From Cryobacterium sp. PH29-G1 (lineage in GTDB: Bacteria > Actinomycetota > Actinomycetes > Actinomycetales > Microbacteriaceae), in contig NZ_JASISY010000015.1 of assembly GCF_030063365.1 (NCBI RefSeq), forward strand, positions 1 through 64,000: a stretch of 64,000 nucleotides of DNA. Direction: 5' to 3'. The first letter of the stretch is position 1. Every line of letters begins with the position of its first letter. A program made the translations under genes and the position numbers. The notes beneath the pieces are model-generated. The model made no database searches. It was not told the DNA's origin and worked only from the letters and a program-made list of their open reading frames with translations. Of this stretch, positions 26,868 to 35,732 are shown piece by piece.

Positions 26868-28241
26868 ATGACTGACCCGGCAGCCACCACAGTGCCCTCC
26901 GCACCGTTGGCCCCCGCCTCCCCGCTGCTCGGCGTGCCCGGCGCGGTTCAGGCCGAAGGCATCGACGCCGGCGTCGCCGCCCACTACGGCAACCCCATGA
27001 TCGAACAGCGGTCGCTCGTCGCCGGTCGCGCCATCGTCGACCTTTCGCACCGCGGAGTGCTCGGCATCTCCGGCCCCGACCGGCTGACCTGGCTCAACTC
27101 GATCGCCAGTCAGGAGCTGCGCTCGCTCGCCGCCGGCGAATCCACCGAGATGCTGCTGCTCGACCCCACGGGCCACCTCGAATACGCCATCCGCGTGCTC
27201 GACGACGGCGTCGAAACCTGGCTGCTCGTCGAGGCCGCCGAACTGCCCGGCCTGCAGAAGTTCCTCGACCGCATGAAGTTCATGCTGCGCGTGCAGATCG
27301 TCGACCACACCCTCGCCTACGCCACAATCGGTGCGATGACGGATGCCCCGGCCTCCGTTGGGATCACCGCCGCCGCCCCGAACGACGTACCACTCACCTG
27401 GGTCGACCCGTGGTCCGCGGTCGCCCGCGGCGGGTACCAGTACGCGGAAACCCCCGAGCACCCCGGAACCCGCTGGACCTACACCGAAACTCTCATGCCC
27501 CGCGCCAGCCTGCCCGCCCTGCGCGACGCCCTCGCCGCCGGAACGCTGACCGCTACGACCGGAACGACCGCCTCGACCGTCTCCACCGGAACGACCGCCT
27601 CCACCGGAACGACCGCCACGACCGCCACTCCAGCCGCGGCGAACGCGCCCGTCGACGCCGCAGCATCGGCTGAACCCGCAACAGCGGCCACCGTTGGAAC
27701 GAACACGCCAGCACCTGTGATCGTCACCCCCGCCGGTCTGCTCGCGCTCGAAGCGCTGCGCATCGCTGCCTGGCGCCCGCGCCGCGCCCGCGAGGTCGAC
27801 GAGAAGAGCATCCCGCACGAGCTGGACTGGCTGCGCACCGCCGTGCACCTGAATAAGGGCTGCTATCGCGGGCAGGAAACGGTGGCCAAGGTGCACAACC
27901 TCGGACACCCGCCGCGCCGTCTGGTCATGCTGCACCTCGATGGATCCGAGGGCGTACTGCCGGCGCCGGGCGACCCGGTGCAGGCCGACCGTGTTCGTCC
28001 CGAGACGCAACCCGAGCGGGTCACCGTCGGCACGATCACGTCCAGTGCCATCCACTACGAGCTGGGGCCGATTGCGCTCGCCGTGATCAAGCGCACCATT
28101 CCGGCCGGGTCCACGCTCTACGTCGAGTCCGAAGGAATCAGTATCTCCGCCAGCCAGGAGATCATCGTGCCGCAGTCGGCCGGATCCGTCGCCGACATCC
28201 CGCGCCTGCCCCGCCTCGGCATCCGCACCCCCGGCCACTAG
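26868..28241 (+). CDS. ygfZ: YgfZ/GcvT-domain folate-binding protein
   Basis: A 457-residue tetrahydrofolate-binding protein of the GcvT-like fold, needed for some Fe-S enzymes. The diagnostic YgfZ motif KGCYRGQE is present, preceded by EKSIPHELDWL and followed by TVAKVHNLGHPPRRLV. The central IVDLSHRGVLGISGPDRLTW is typical. About 60 residues of Thr/Ala repeats (variants of TGTTAST) interrupt the middle domain. The ATG at 26868 is preferred to a TTG 9 bases upstream. In Mycobacterium a homologue lies in the same broader neighbourhood as the FABP-like gene. Confidence 0.88.
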   Translation: MTDPAATTVPSAPLAPASPLLGVPGAVQAEGIDAGVAAHYGNPMIEQRSLVAGRAIVDLSHRGVLGISGPDRLTWLNSIASQELRSLAAGESTEMLLLDPTGHLEYAIRVLDDGVETWLLVEAAELPGLQKFLDRMKFMLRVQIVDHTLAYATIGAMTDAPASVGITAAAPNDVPLTWVDPWSAVARGGYQYAETPEHPGTRWTYTETLMPRASLPALRDALAAGTLTATTGTTASTVSTGTTASTGTTATTATPAAANAPVDAAASAEPATAATVGTNTPAPVIVTPAGLLALEALRIAAWRPRRAREVDEKSIPHELDWLRTAVHLNKGCYRGQETVAKVHNLGHPPRRLVMLHLDGSEGVLPAPGDPVQADRVRPETQPERVTVGTITSSAIHYELGPIALAVIKRTIPAGSTLYVESEGISISASQEIIVPQSAGSVADIPRLPRLGIRTPGH

Positions 28242-28321
28242 AGCGCCGGGCGAACTGCCACGGTCGCCGGTCACAACCGCGAAGATCCTCGTCCAAGCCC
28301 GCAGCAGTCCCTCTTATTAAG

Positions 28322-28363
28322 CGGATGCTGCCACCCGCGCAAACACGCGGGTGGCAGCATCCG
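28322..28363. terminator. Bidirectional terminator
   Basis: A perfect 18-bp stem (cggatgctgccacccgcg / its complement) with a 6-base loop caaaca lies between convergent genes (ygfZ and the surface protein). The forward strand continues into ttct. It is the strongest hairpin in this part of the window. Confidence 0.85.
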
Positions 28364-28393
28364 TTCTGATCAGCTTTCCCCGGGGGGACCGCT

Positions 28394-30787
28394 TTAGTTG
28401 CGCGCGCGCACCCGGCGTCGGCGGGCCAAGACGAGTGCGAGTCCGCTGAGCGCGAGCAGCAAGGCGACCCAGCCGGTGAGGCCGGCGTTGATGCCGGTCG
28501 TGGGCAGCGCGGTGTCCAGCGAACTCGTCGCCACGACGGCGGGCGCGGTCACGGTGATGTCGGCCGAGGTGACGCTGCCGGAGAGCAGCCCGATGAGCAC
28601 GATGTGGTGAACGCCGGCCGGTGTTGCGGCGGGGAGGGCGAAGCTGCCGGTGACGGTTCCGTCAGCAGCGGCCACGAGGGTGCCCAGCAGAACCGGCGTG
28701 GAGTGCAGCCACACTTCCACGGTTTCGCCGGGGACGAAGTCAACTCCGGACACGGCGATCATGCCGCCGTCGCCGGCGGTGAGGGTTTGCGCCGGTGTCG
28801 TGTTGCTCGCTGCCGGCGTCACGGCGATGGACATGGCGCTGACCGTGGTCGCGGTGACGTAGCCGGTGCTGGAGCCGGTGACGGCGACGCTGATCGTGGT
28901 GCCTTCATCCTCGGCGACGAGCAGGTAGCTCAGTGCGGTGGCGCCATCGATGGCGACGCCGTCGCGCATCCACTGCACGGTGACCTCGCTGGCCACGGGG
29001 GACCAGTCCGGCACCGAGGCGGTCAGCGTCTGGTTGACCACGGCATGGCCGGTCACGGTCGGCACGGCCGTCGATCTGAACGGGCCTGCGACGATCGCCG
29101 CTGTGCCCGGGCTCGTCGCGGTTTCCGGCTCTGACTGCGCGTTCGTTCCGGTGACCGCCACCGAGATGACCTTGTTGAGGTCGGCTCCGACGAGCGTGTA
29201 GTCCGCGCTGGTGGCGCCGTCGATGGCTACGCCATCACGCATCCAGATGTAGCTCGGGTCGGTCAGCGGGAGCGCCTCGTCGACGACGGCGGTCAGGATC
29301 TGCCCAACGACCGGGTCGCCGGTGATCGTGGCGCTGGTCAATGGATTGGAGCCGCCCGGGTTGTCGATCAGGTTGACGTTGGCGTACCCGCCGGAATAGG
29401 CGTAGGAATTGTTCGAGTTGAACCCCTCCACGTAAACGGCCACGCCCGACTGCGCCGAGATGGCGTAACTGCCCGGTGCAACCAGCAGTCGGGCCACCGA
29501 ATACGCGGTGGAGGCGACGGGCGTGAACTCGGCCGCGTCAATGGCTACGTTGTTGAGTGTTACCGTACCGACATTGTCAGTTTTCGCGATAACGGTCAGG
29601 GTGTTCACGGCGAAACCGGATGCCGGCGTGGCGACCGTGTACGACTTGAGGAGCTGCCGCGTCGGTGCCACCAGGGTCGTTGCCGGGTCGCCGGTCTGGC
29701 CGGCGTAGTCGCCGCCACCGAAGCCGTTAAGTACGAGTACCGGCTTGTTTGAAGTGAGTACCTGCACGAGCGGGCTGCCCTCGCGTGCGCCGCCGAAGGT
29801 GTGCACCTCGCCGGCGTTCAGCGTGGCGATCACGGTATCGCCGAGGGTGAGAACGGTTCCGTCTTCATTGGCGAGCACGCGGTAGGAGTCCCGATACTGC
29901 GAGTTAATGGAGTCGGGAAGCAGAAAATCCATCCCCCATGCAGTGATGGGCGGCATGACCTCGACCACGTGATCGCAGGCGCTGAAACCGATGTTGACGC
30001 AGAAGGTGCTGCCGGTGACGCCGATTTTCTTGTCGGCGGTGATCAGCGTTCCGCTCACATCGGTGCCGGTGCCGGTGACCGTGTACACCTCGCCCTGAGC
30101 CAGCGTGATGTCGTACGGCGTGCCGGCTGGGTGAGCGTTCAACGCAGTCTGCGATGTCACGGTCACGGTTGTCGTGCCGGCACCGGTCGCCACCACCGAC
30201 AGGCGAGACCCCGAGGACCCGAAGGTCAGGGCGCGGTAGGCGATACCAAGTGATTCAACCGGAAGAGAAACGAAGGCGTCGCTGGTATAGGTGCTCAGGT
30301 TCAGGCCATAAATGGTGACCGGACTTGTCGCGGTGATATGCGCAGCCCGGCCGGTCTGGGATTCAACAGCGGTGTTCTGAAAGGCCGCGAAGTGTGCCGT
30401 GGCATCCACCGTGGTGACGGTGTTCGCCAGAACACTCTCGGTCGAAGACGCGCCGTCGGGCCAGAGGATGCTGACCGTGGAGTCGTTCGGGCCCGACAGG
30501 TAGAGCAGCAGGGTTGGCGGGCCGTCGATTGTGTTGTCATCGAAGGTCACGAAAAACTCCGAGCCGAGCGTTGTCGGCACGGCGGCTTCGGCGGCCGAGG
30601 CGGCAGCCGGCGCGCCGGCGATGAGGCCGGCGCCCACGGTGACGGCCAGCGCGGTGACCACCGCCATCGCGGCGGAACGAAGCGAGCGGCGACGCTTCGG
30701 CGAAGTAGGCCGGGGTGCGGCGGAGGGCAGGGGAACTGGCACGGAGCATCCGTTCGTAGGCTGAACGGTTTCGCCCCCCACGAGCAC
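28394..30787 (-). CDS. LPxTG-anchored surface protein with IgGFc-binding-type domain
   Basis: A 797-residue exported protein. A KRRR-led signal peptide (about 31-66) is followed by a ~400-residue domain resembling the IgGFc-binding N-terminal domain (SEFFVTFDDN, TIYGLNLSTYTSDAF). Two Ig-like repeats follow, each with WMRDGVAIDGAT, then a further beta domain. The C-terminus is a sorting signal: LPTTG, a hydrophobic span and RRRRVRARN. It should be attached to peptidoglycan by a sortase. The start is GTG. Alternative GTG codons lie nearby. Confidence 0.85.
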   Translation of the reverse strand: MLVGGETVQPTNGCSVPVPLPSAAPRPTSPKRRRSLRSAAMAVVTALAVTVGAGLIAGAPAAASAAEAAVPTTLGSEFFVTFDDNTIDGPPTLLLYLSGPNDSTVSILWPDGASSTESVLANTVTTVDATAHFAAFQNTAVESQTGRAAHITATSPVTIYGLNLSTYTSDAFVSLPVESLGIAYRALTFGSSGSRLSVVATGAGTTTVTVTSQTALNAHPAGTPYDITLAQGEVYTVTGTGTDVSGTLITADKKIGVTGSTFCVNIGFSACDHVVEVMPPITAWGMDFLLPDSINSQYRDSYRVLANEDGTVLTLGDTVIATLNAGEVHTFGGAREGSPLVQVLTSNKPVLVLNGFGGGDYAGQTGDPATTLVAPTRQLLKSYTVATPASGFAVNTLTVIAKTDNVGTVTLNNVAIDAAEFTPVASTAYSVARLLVAPGSYAISAQSGVAVYVEGFNSNNSYAYSGGYANVNLIDNPGGSNPLTSATITGDPVVGQILTAVVDEALPLTDPSYIWMRDGVAIDGATSADYTLVGADLNKVISVAVTGTNAQSEPETATSPGTAAIVAGPFRSTAVPTVTGHAVVNQTLTASVPDWSPVASEVTVQWMRDGVAIDGATALSYLLVAEDEGTTISVAVTGSSTGYVTATTVSAMSIAVTPAASNTTPAQTLTAGDGGMIAVSGVDFVPGETVEVWLHSTPVLLGTLVAAADGTVTGSFALPAATPAGVHHIVLIGLLSGSVTSADITVTAPAVVATSSLDTALPTTGINAGLTGWVALLLALSGLALVLARRRRVRARN

Positions 30788-30931
30788 AACTCCGAAACCA
30801 CATCGGAGACCCGATGTTTAACCCTAACCCGGCGCGCCCGGGCACAGCGGTGGGCAGGCTGCCCCAGTGCGGGTGCCGTCAGAAAATAATATCGGGGGAG
30901 GCGCCGCCCGACGTGCGCCCCCGATACCACC

Positions 30932-32380
30932 TCAGCTTCGAGCGAGTGAGGCCACCACGCGGCGCAGCAGCGGCGCTAGCCGGGCAGCGAAGACGTCGGC
31001 CTGCGCGACGCTCGCCTCGGTGTACACGCCCGAGGAGTCGAGAAAGTTCAGGCAACCCAGAAACTCCGACCCGTCGGCGATGACCGCGTTGATGGCGGCG
31101 GTGAGGTTGAGCGCCGCGAGCGCGTTCTGGTACCCGAAAGCATCCGTGTTGGCACCGGACTCATCCGCGGCGAGCAGGGAACGCCGCTCAACGGCACACT
31201 GCTCGACCCAGTCGGATCCTAGATCGGCGGAGATGCCACCCACCTGGTACACGTGCGGCCGGCTCGAATACACCCGAACCAGGTCGAAGAATTCCGGCCG
31301 CCAGAGCGAGATGGTGACCAACTGGGCGCCGACGGCATCCGCTGCCTCGGTGGCGATCTCGCCCATTGCGGTCGCCAGATCGGGCGGCACGGTCAGCTCG
31401 GCGACCTCCTCGTGCACGCGCGGCAACCCGATGATGGGAACCGCGCCGGTGAGCACTCCGACGACCGGAATCGCCCCGGTGAGCAGTCCCAGCCCGGCCT
31501 GCCCGCGCCGCGACGTGGCCCGGGACAGCATGACGACACCGGCCAGGGCTGCGCCGCCGCCGATCAGCGCGGTCACCGTGGGCACCTCACCGAGCAAAAT
31601 CCAGCCCAGCAACAGCGAAAAGATGGGCACGATGAGCAGCAACGAGCCCCCCTCGGCCACGCTCGTGCGGGCGAGGGTGATGTTCCACAGGCAGTAGGCG
31701 AGCACGGTGCTGACGAGCACGAGTATCGCGATCGCCAGCCAGAAGGATGCTGTCAGCCGGGTTGAATCGACATCGAACCGGGCCATTGGCAGGGTTGCGA
31801 CACCGCCGATGGTACAGCCCCAGAACACCGTTTCGACCGGCGCAACCCGCGCGAACAGCGGCTGCTGCACGATGAGAAAGACCGACAGGAGCAGGGCGGC
31901 ACCGACGATGAGTAGGGAGTTGCCGTTGAATCCGCTGGTGCTGCCTCCGCCGAGGGTAATCACGACAACCCCGGCGACGGCAATGATCATGCCGAGGTAG
32001 CCGAGGCGGGTGGTGCGTTCCACGAGCACGAAGTAGCCCAGGATGAACGCGAAAACCGGTGAAATGTTCAGCAGCAGGCTCGTGGTGCCCGCCGGCACGG
32101 TGGCCTGCCCGAGGTTCAGCAGCAGGCCGTAGCCGGCGTAGCCGCAGAGGCCGACGGCGAGCATGCGCCCCAGGTCGTGGCGTCGCAGGGTGAGACGCTG
32201 CCGGGTGACAAACAGGTAGAGCCCGATGATCGCCGCGCCGGCGAGAAATCGCACGGCGGTGAGGTCCTGTGGGGACAGCGCCGTGAGTGCCTGGCGGGTG
32301 GCCACGTAGGTCGGGGCCGTCGCGGCCACCATGAGCACATCGGGTCTGGTTAGCCACCGTCGCACGAGACCCGATTCCAC
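30932..32380 (-). CDS. EamA/DMT transporter fused to a GAF-like domain
   Basis: A 482-residue protein. Residues ~1-300 form a ten-segment EamA transporter in two halves (PAGTTSLLLNISPVFAFILGYF; EGGSLLLIVPIFSLLLGWILLGE). A linker with GAIPVVG/GAVPIIG follows. The last ~150 residues are soluble and resemble a GAF domain (AMGEIATEAADAVGAQLVTISLW ... INAVIADGSEFLGCLNFLDS). The GTG at 32380 is chosen for its AGGAG site 8 bases upstream. Transporter-GAF fusions are unusual and suggest that a bound cytoplasmic ligand gates or reports transport. The substrate is unknown. Confidence 0.82.
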   Translation of the reverse strand: MESGLVRRWLTRPDVLMVAATAPTYVATRQALTALSPQDLTAVRFLAGAAIIGLYLFVTRQRLTLRRHDLGRMLAVGLCGYAGYGLLLNLGQATVPAGTTSLLLNISPVFAFILGYFVLVERTTRLGYLGMIIAVAGVVVITLGGGSTSGFNGNSLLIVGAALLLSVFLIVQQPLFARVAPVETVFWGCTIGGVATLPMARFDVDSTRLTASFWLAIAILVLVSTVLAYCLWNITLARTSVAEGGSLLLIVPIFSLLLGWILLGEVPTVTALIGGGAALAGVVMLSRATSRRGQAGLGLLTGAIPVVGVLTGAVPIIGLPRVHEEVAELTVPPDLATAMGEIATEAADAVGAQLVTISLWRPEFFDLVRVYSSRPHVYQVGGISADLGSDWVEQCAVERRSLLAADESGANTDAFGYQNALAALNLTAAINAVIADGSEFLGCLNFLDSSGVYTEASVAQADVFAARLAPLLRRVVASLARS

Positions 32381-32571
32381 TCTGCACTGCTCCTGACAAG
32401 AATTCGCTTGAAGGTTACAACACGCATTCCGGTCGGCGTCACCCCCGTTCGAGTGGGAATGCTGGCACGCCGGTTGGACTGCCCGCCGCACCGATTTGTG
32501 CACGCTCAGTCGGCATCCGCTGTGAAAATGCCCGTCATGAAATTCGCCCGCTTGCTCGATAGAGTTGGCGT

Positions 32572-33324
32572 ATGTCTGCCCCATACACACTCGTCCTTCT
32601 CCGCCACGGCCAAAGCACGTGGAACCAGCAGAACCTGTTCACCGGTTGGGTGGACGTGCGCCTGAGCGAACAAGGCGCCACCGAGGCCGCGCGCGCCGGC
32701 GTGCTGCTCAAGGATGCCGGCCTGTTGCCCGACGTGCAGCACACCAGCCTGCTCTCCCGGGCCATCCAGACCGCGAACCTCGCGCTCGAAGAAGCCGACC
32801 GCATGTGGATCCCGGTGAAGCGCTCGTGGCGCCTCAACGAGCGTCACTACGGTGGGTTGCAGGGCCTGGACAAGGCGGCGACCCAGGCCAAGTTCGGTCA
32901 GGAACAGTTCATGCTGTGGCGCCGCTCCTACGACACCCCGCCGCCCGTGCTCGACGACTCCAGCGAGTTCTCACAGGCGCACGACCCGCGCTACGCCGAT
33001 CTCGGCACCGACCTGCCCCGCACCGAATGCCTCAAGGACGTTGTCGAGCGGATGCTGCCCTACTGGCACTCCGATATCGCGCCCGACCTGCGCGCCAACA
33101 AGACCGTACTGGTCACGGCGCACGGTAACTCCCTGCGCGCGCTGGTGAAACACCTCGACGGCATCAGCGACGCTGACATCGCCGAGCTGAACATCCCCAC
33201 CGGAATCCCGCTGGTTTACCAGCTGGGCGAAGACCTGATGCCGCTCGCCCCCGGCGAATACCTCGACCCCGAAGCGGCAGCGGCCGGCGCGGCCGCAGTG
33301 GCAGCCCAGGGCAACAAGAAGTAG
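32572..33324 (+). CDS. gpmA: 2,3-bisphosphoglycerate-dependent phosphoglycerate mutase
   Basis: A 250-residue glycolytic enzyme interconverting 3- and 2-phosphoglycerate. The catalytic motif [12 protein letters not shown] (about 7-18) carries the phosphorylated His. Also present are [39 protein letters not shown] and [16 protein letters not shown]. The C-terminus is Ala-rich. In Mycobacterium the gene precedes senX3-regX3; here phoU lies between them on the other strand. Confidence 0.97.
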   Translation: MSAPYTLVLLRHGQSTWNQQNLFTGWVDVRLSEQGATEAARAGVLLKDAGLLPDVQHTSLLSRAIQTANLALEEADRMWIPVKRSWRLNERHYGGLQGLDKAATQAKFGQEQFMLWRRSYDTPPPVLDDSSEFSQAHDPRYADLGTDLPRTECLKDVVERMLPYWHSDIAPDLRANKTVLVTAHGNSLRALVKHLDGISDADIAELNIPTGIPLVYQLGEDLMPLAPGEYLDPEAAAAGAAAVAAQGNKK

Positions 33325-33450
33325 CCCCAGCCCCAGCAGCTCGGTCCCGCCCGGCCCGGCCCGGTCCGGCTTGGTCCCGCCCGGCCCGGCCACGTCCGGC
33401 CCGGTCCCGCCCGGCCCGGTCAGGTCCCGGCCCGGAGCCGCCCGGTCCCC

Positions 33451-33546
33451 GCGCATAACTCCTGCAAATTCTGGGCCGTGTCAGCAGATTCCGCGCAATT
33501 CCGCGGGCCGTCTGTAGGCGGCGTACAAATTGCAGGAGTTATGCGC
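33451..33546. repeat. R5 96-bp element with terminal inverted repeats, copy b
   Basis: Same ends as 23191-23286 (gcgcataactcctgcaa and its complement) and the same 96-base length, with a partly diverged interior. It follows a low-complexity ggtcccgcccggcccgg tract (33340-33450) after gpmA. It is non-coding. Confidence 0.88.
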
Positions 33547-33554
33547 ATCGGCCG

Positions 33555-33644
33555 CGGCGAACCCACGGAAAAGGCGCTGAGAGCGGATGCTCAGCAGCCC
33601 GGCGAACCCACGGAAAAGGCCCTGAGAGCGGATGCTCAGCAGCG
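33555..33644. repeat. Tandem 45-bp duplication next to the phoU terminator
   Basis: Two copies (from 33555 and 33600) of cggcgaacccacggaaaagg plus ctgagagcggatgctcagcag. Each contains a small hairpin, tgag-agcggatg-ctca. The phoU terminator next to them (gacccatgaaaaaggccccg) looks like a third, diverged copy. Confidence 0.85.
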
Positions 33645-33656
33645 GTGGACCCATGA

Positions 33657-33691
33657 AAAAGGCCCCGTGAGCAGGTGCTCCGGGGCCTTTT
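33657..33691 (-). terminator. Terminator of phoU
   Basis: aaaaggccccg (33657-33667) and cggggcctttt (33681-33691) form an 11-bp stem. Read on the minus strand it ends in a T-run just past the phoU stop. Confidence 0.85.
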
Positions 33692-33704
33692 CCGTGGAGA
33701 AAAG

Positions 33705-34361
33705 TCAGTCGTTGTCGTCCTGGTGCCAGTCGCCGGTGCCCAGGTACTGCACCTTCTTGGCGATCGAGACGGCGTGGTCGGCGAACCGTTCGTGGTACCG
33801 GCTGGCCAGGGTGGCGTCCACGGTATCGGCCGCGAGTCCCTTCCAGGTTTCACCGAGCACCGCGTCGAACACGCTCAGGTGTAGGGCGTCGACCTTGTCG
33901 TCTTCGTTGCGAATCGTTTCAGCGAGGTGCAAATCCTGGGTGGTGAGCAGCTCGGTGAGCATGTTGGCAATCCCCACGTCGAGCGCGCCCATCTCGGCGA
34001 ATGTGCCCCGCAGGCTCTTCGGAATGACCTTGTCCGGAAAGCGGTACCGGGCCAGCTGGGCGATGTGCGTGGCGAGATCGCCCATCCGCTCGAGGGAAGC
34101 GCTGATGCGCAGGGCGCTGACCACGATGCGCAGGTCGCGAGCCACCGGCTGCTGGCGCGCCAGAATGGTGATGGCGAGTTCGTCGAGCTCGACCGAGAGC
34201 TCGTCAATCTTCTCGTCTTCGGTGATGGCCTCTTCGGCGAGGCTCACATCGCTCTCGTTGAAGGCGCGGGTGGCTTTGTCCATCGAAATCGCGACGAGGC
34301 GCGAAATATCAACGAGACGCTGTTGAACTTCGGCAAGTTCCTGTTGGAATACATCGCGCAT
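33705..34361 (-). CDS. phoU: Phosphate-transport regulator PhoU
   Basis: A 218-residue all-helical protein with two PhoU repeats. Family segments include MRDVFQQELAEVQQRLVDIS, EDEKIDELSVELDE, RDLRIVVSALRISASLERMGDLA with the metal-binding acidic residues, and YHERFADHAVSIAKKV. PhoU restrains Pst uptake and SenX3 signalling when phosphate is plentiful. The ATG at 34361 follows GGAAGGATC. It is divergent from senX3. Confidence 0.95.
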   Translation of the reverse strand: MRDVFQQELAEVQQRLVDISRLVAISMDKATRAFNESDVSLAEEAITEDEKIDELSVELDELAITILARQQPVARDLRIVVSALRISASLERMGDLATHIAQLARYRFPDKVIPKSLRGTFAEMGALDVGIANMLTELLTTQDLHLAETIRNEDDKVDALHLSVFDAVLGETWKGLAADTVDATLASRYHERFADHAVSIAKKVQYLGTGDWHQDDND

Positions 34362-34541
34362 GGGGTGATCCTTCCTTGCCGCGCGAACACGCACGATCGG
34401 TGTGGCCTGCTTTGGCCACCGGTTTATGATGTCGAATTCAGGTTAACGGCAGGTGCCGTGCACTTGAACACTTTCTAAAGTACAGGGCCGCGGCAGCGTT
34501 GGTTGCGAACGAGCCCCGAAGACTGTCAGTAATCTGTATAG

Positions 34542-35732
34542 ATGGAATCGACGTGGCTCGTGTTGCTGTCGCTGGCACTCGGATTGGGTGTCGGTGCCGG
34601 GTTCGTGTCGTTGCTGCACGTGGCCGAGCGGCACGGACGCCGAGCGTCCGAGGTGGTCAACCCCGCCGTACCCGACGGTATCGACCAGGTGCTCGATGCC
34701 CTCGAGACCGCCGGGGTGGTACTCGACCCGTCGAACAACGTCATTAAGACCAGCCCCGGTGCCCTCACCCTCGGCCTGGTCTGGAACCAGCAGCTCGTGC
34801 ACCCCGAACTGCTCGAGCTCGCCCGCACGGTGCGCCGCACCGGTGAGCCGATCTCCGAAGACCTGGTACTCTCCCGCGGCCCGTTCGGTGACGCGAGCAT
34901 GCGCTTTCGCGTGCGCCTGGCCCGGCTCGGCACCCGCTACGTGTTGCTGCTGGCCGAAGACCGCACCGAAGCTTTTCGGCTCGACGAGGTGCGCCGCGAC
35001 TTCGTGGCCAACATCAGCCACGAACTGAAAACCCCCATCGCCTCCGTTGGTCTGCTCGCCGAAGCGCTCGACAAGGCAGCGGATGAACCGGAGCAGGTTC
35101 GCCGCTTCGCCAACCGGCTCACGACGGAGTCGGCCCGACTGGGTCGTCTCACCCAGGAGATCATCGAACTGTCCCGGCTGCAGGCGCAGGACGCCCTGGC
35201 CGAACCGGAGAATCTCAATGTCGACGACATCGTGGCGGCCGCGGTCGACCAAAGCCGGGTCGTGGCTGACGCTGAACGTATCACGATCGTCATCGGCAAG
35301 AAATCCGGTGCTCGCGTCTACGGCGATGAAGCCCTGCTCACCGTGGCCGTGCATAACCTCGTCGCCAACGCCGTGAACTACTCCGCCGAGGGGTCTCGGG
35401 TCGGCGTCGGCGTGCGGCTGCAGAAGGGCATCGTCGAGATCACCGTGACCGACCAGGGGGTCGGCATCGCCGAAGCCGACCTGGACCGGGTATTTGAGCG
35501 CTTCTTCCGCGTCGACCAGGCCCGCTCCCGCCACACCGGCGGTACGGGCTTGGGCCTGTCCATCGTTAAACACGTCGTGCAGAACCACGGCGGCGACATC
35601 CGCGTCTGGTCGCAGCCCGGCAGCGGATCCACCTTCACCATCCGCCTCCCCGAGGCGGCACAGCCCATCATCGAACCACGCCCGAGCAAATCGCGACCGG
35701 TCGCCCGTGCGGCCGCAGGAGACACACTATGA
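34542..35732 (+). CDS. senX3: Phosphate-sensing histidine kinase SenX3-type
   Basis: A 396-residue kinase. An N-terminal membrane segment (WLVLLSLALGLGVGAGFVSLL) precedes a PAS-like domain (about 45-140), HisKA with ANISHELKTPIASVGLL, and an ATPase domain with N (NLVANAVNY), G1 (DQGVGI), F and G2 (GGTGLGLSI) boxes. This plan matches SenX3. A TAATCT -10 ends 6 bases before the ATG with no ribosome site, so the transcript may be leaderless. It overlaps regX3 by 4 bases. Confidence 0.92.
   Translation: MESTWLVLLSLALGLGVGAGFVSLLHVAERHGRRASEVVNPAVPDGIDQVLDALETAGVVLDPSNNVIKTSPGALTLGLVWNQQLVHPELLELARTVRRTGEPISEDLVLSRGPFGDASMRFRVRLARLGTRYVLLLAEDRTEAFRLDEVRRDFVANISHELKTPIASVGLLAEALDKAADEPEQVRRFANRLTTESARLGRLTQEIIELSRLQAQDALAEPENLNVDDIVAAAVDQSRVVADAERITIVIGKKSGARVYGDEALLTVAVHNLVANAVNYSAEGSRVGVGVRLQKGIVEITVTDQGVGIAEADLDRVFERFFRVDQARSRHTGGTGLGLSIVKHVVQNHGGDIRVWSQPGSGSTFTIRLPEAAQPIIEPRPSKSRPVARAAAGDTL

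Noticed and set aside
33325..33450. The ggtcccgcccggcccgg tract as part of element R5.
   Set aside because: The tract is absent beside copy a, and R5 ends are sharply set by its inverted repeats.
34443..35588. A 381-codon minus-strand frame opposite senX3.
   Set aside because: SenX3 has all kinase motifs on the plus strand; this frame has none.
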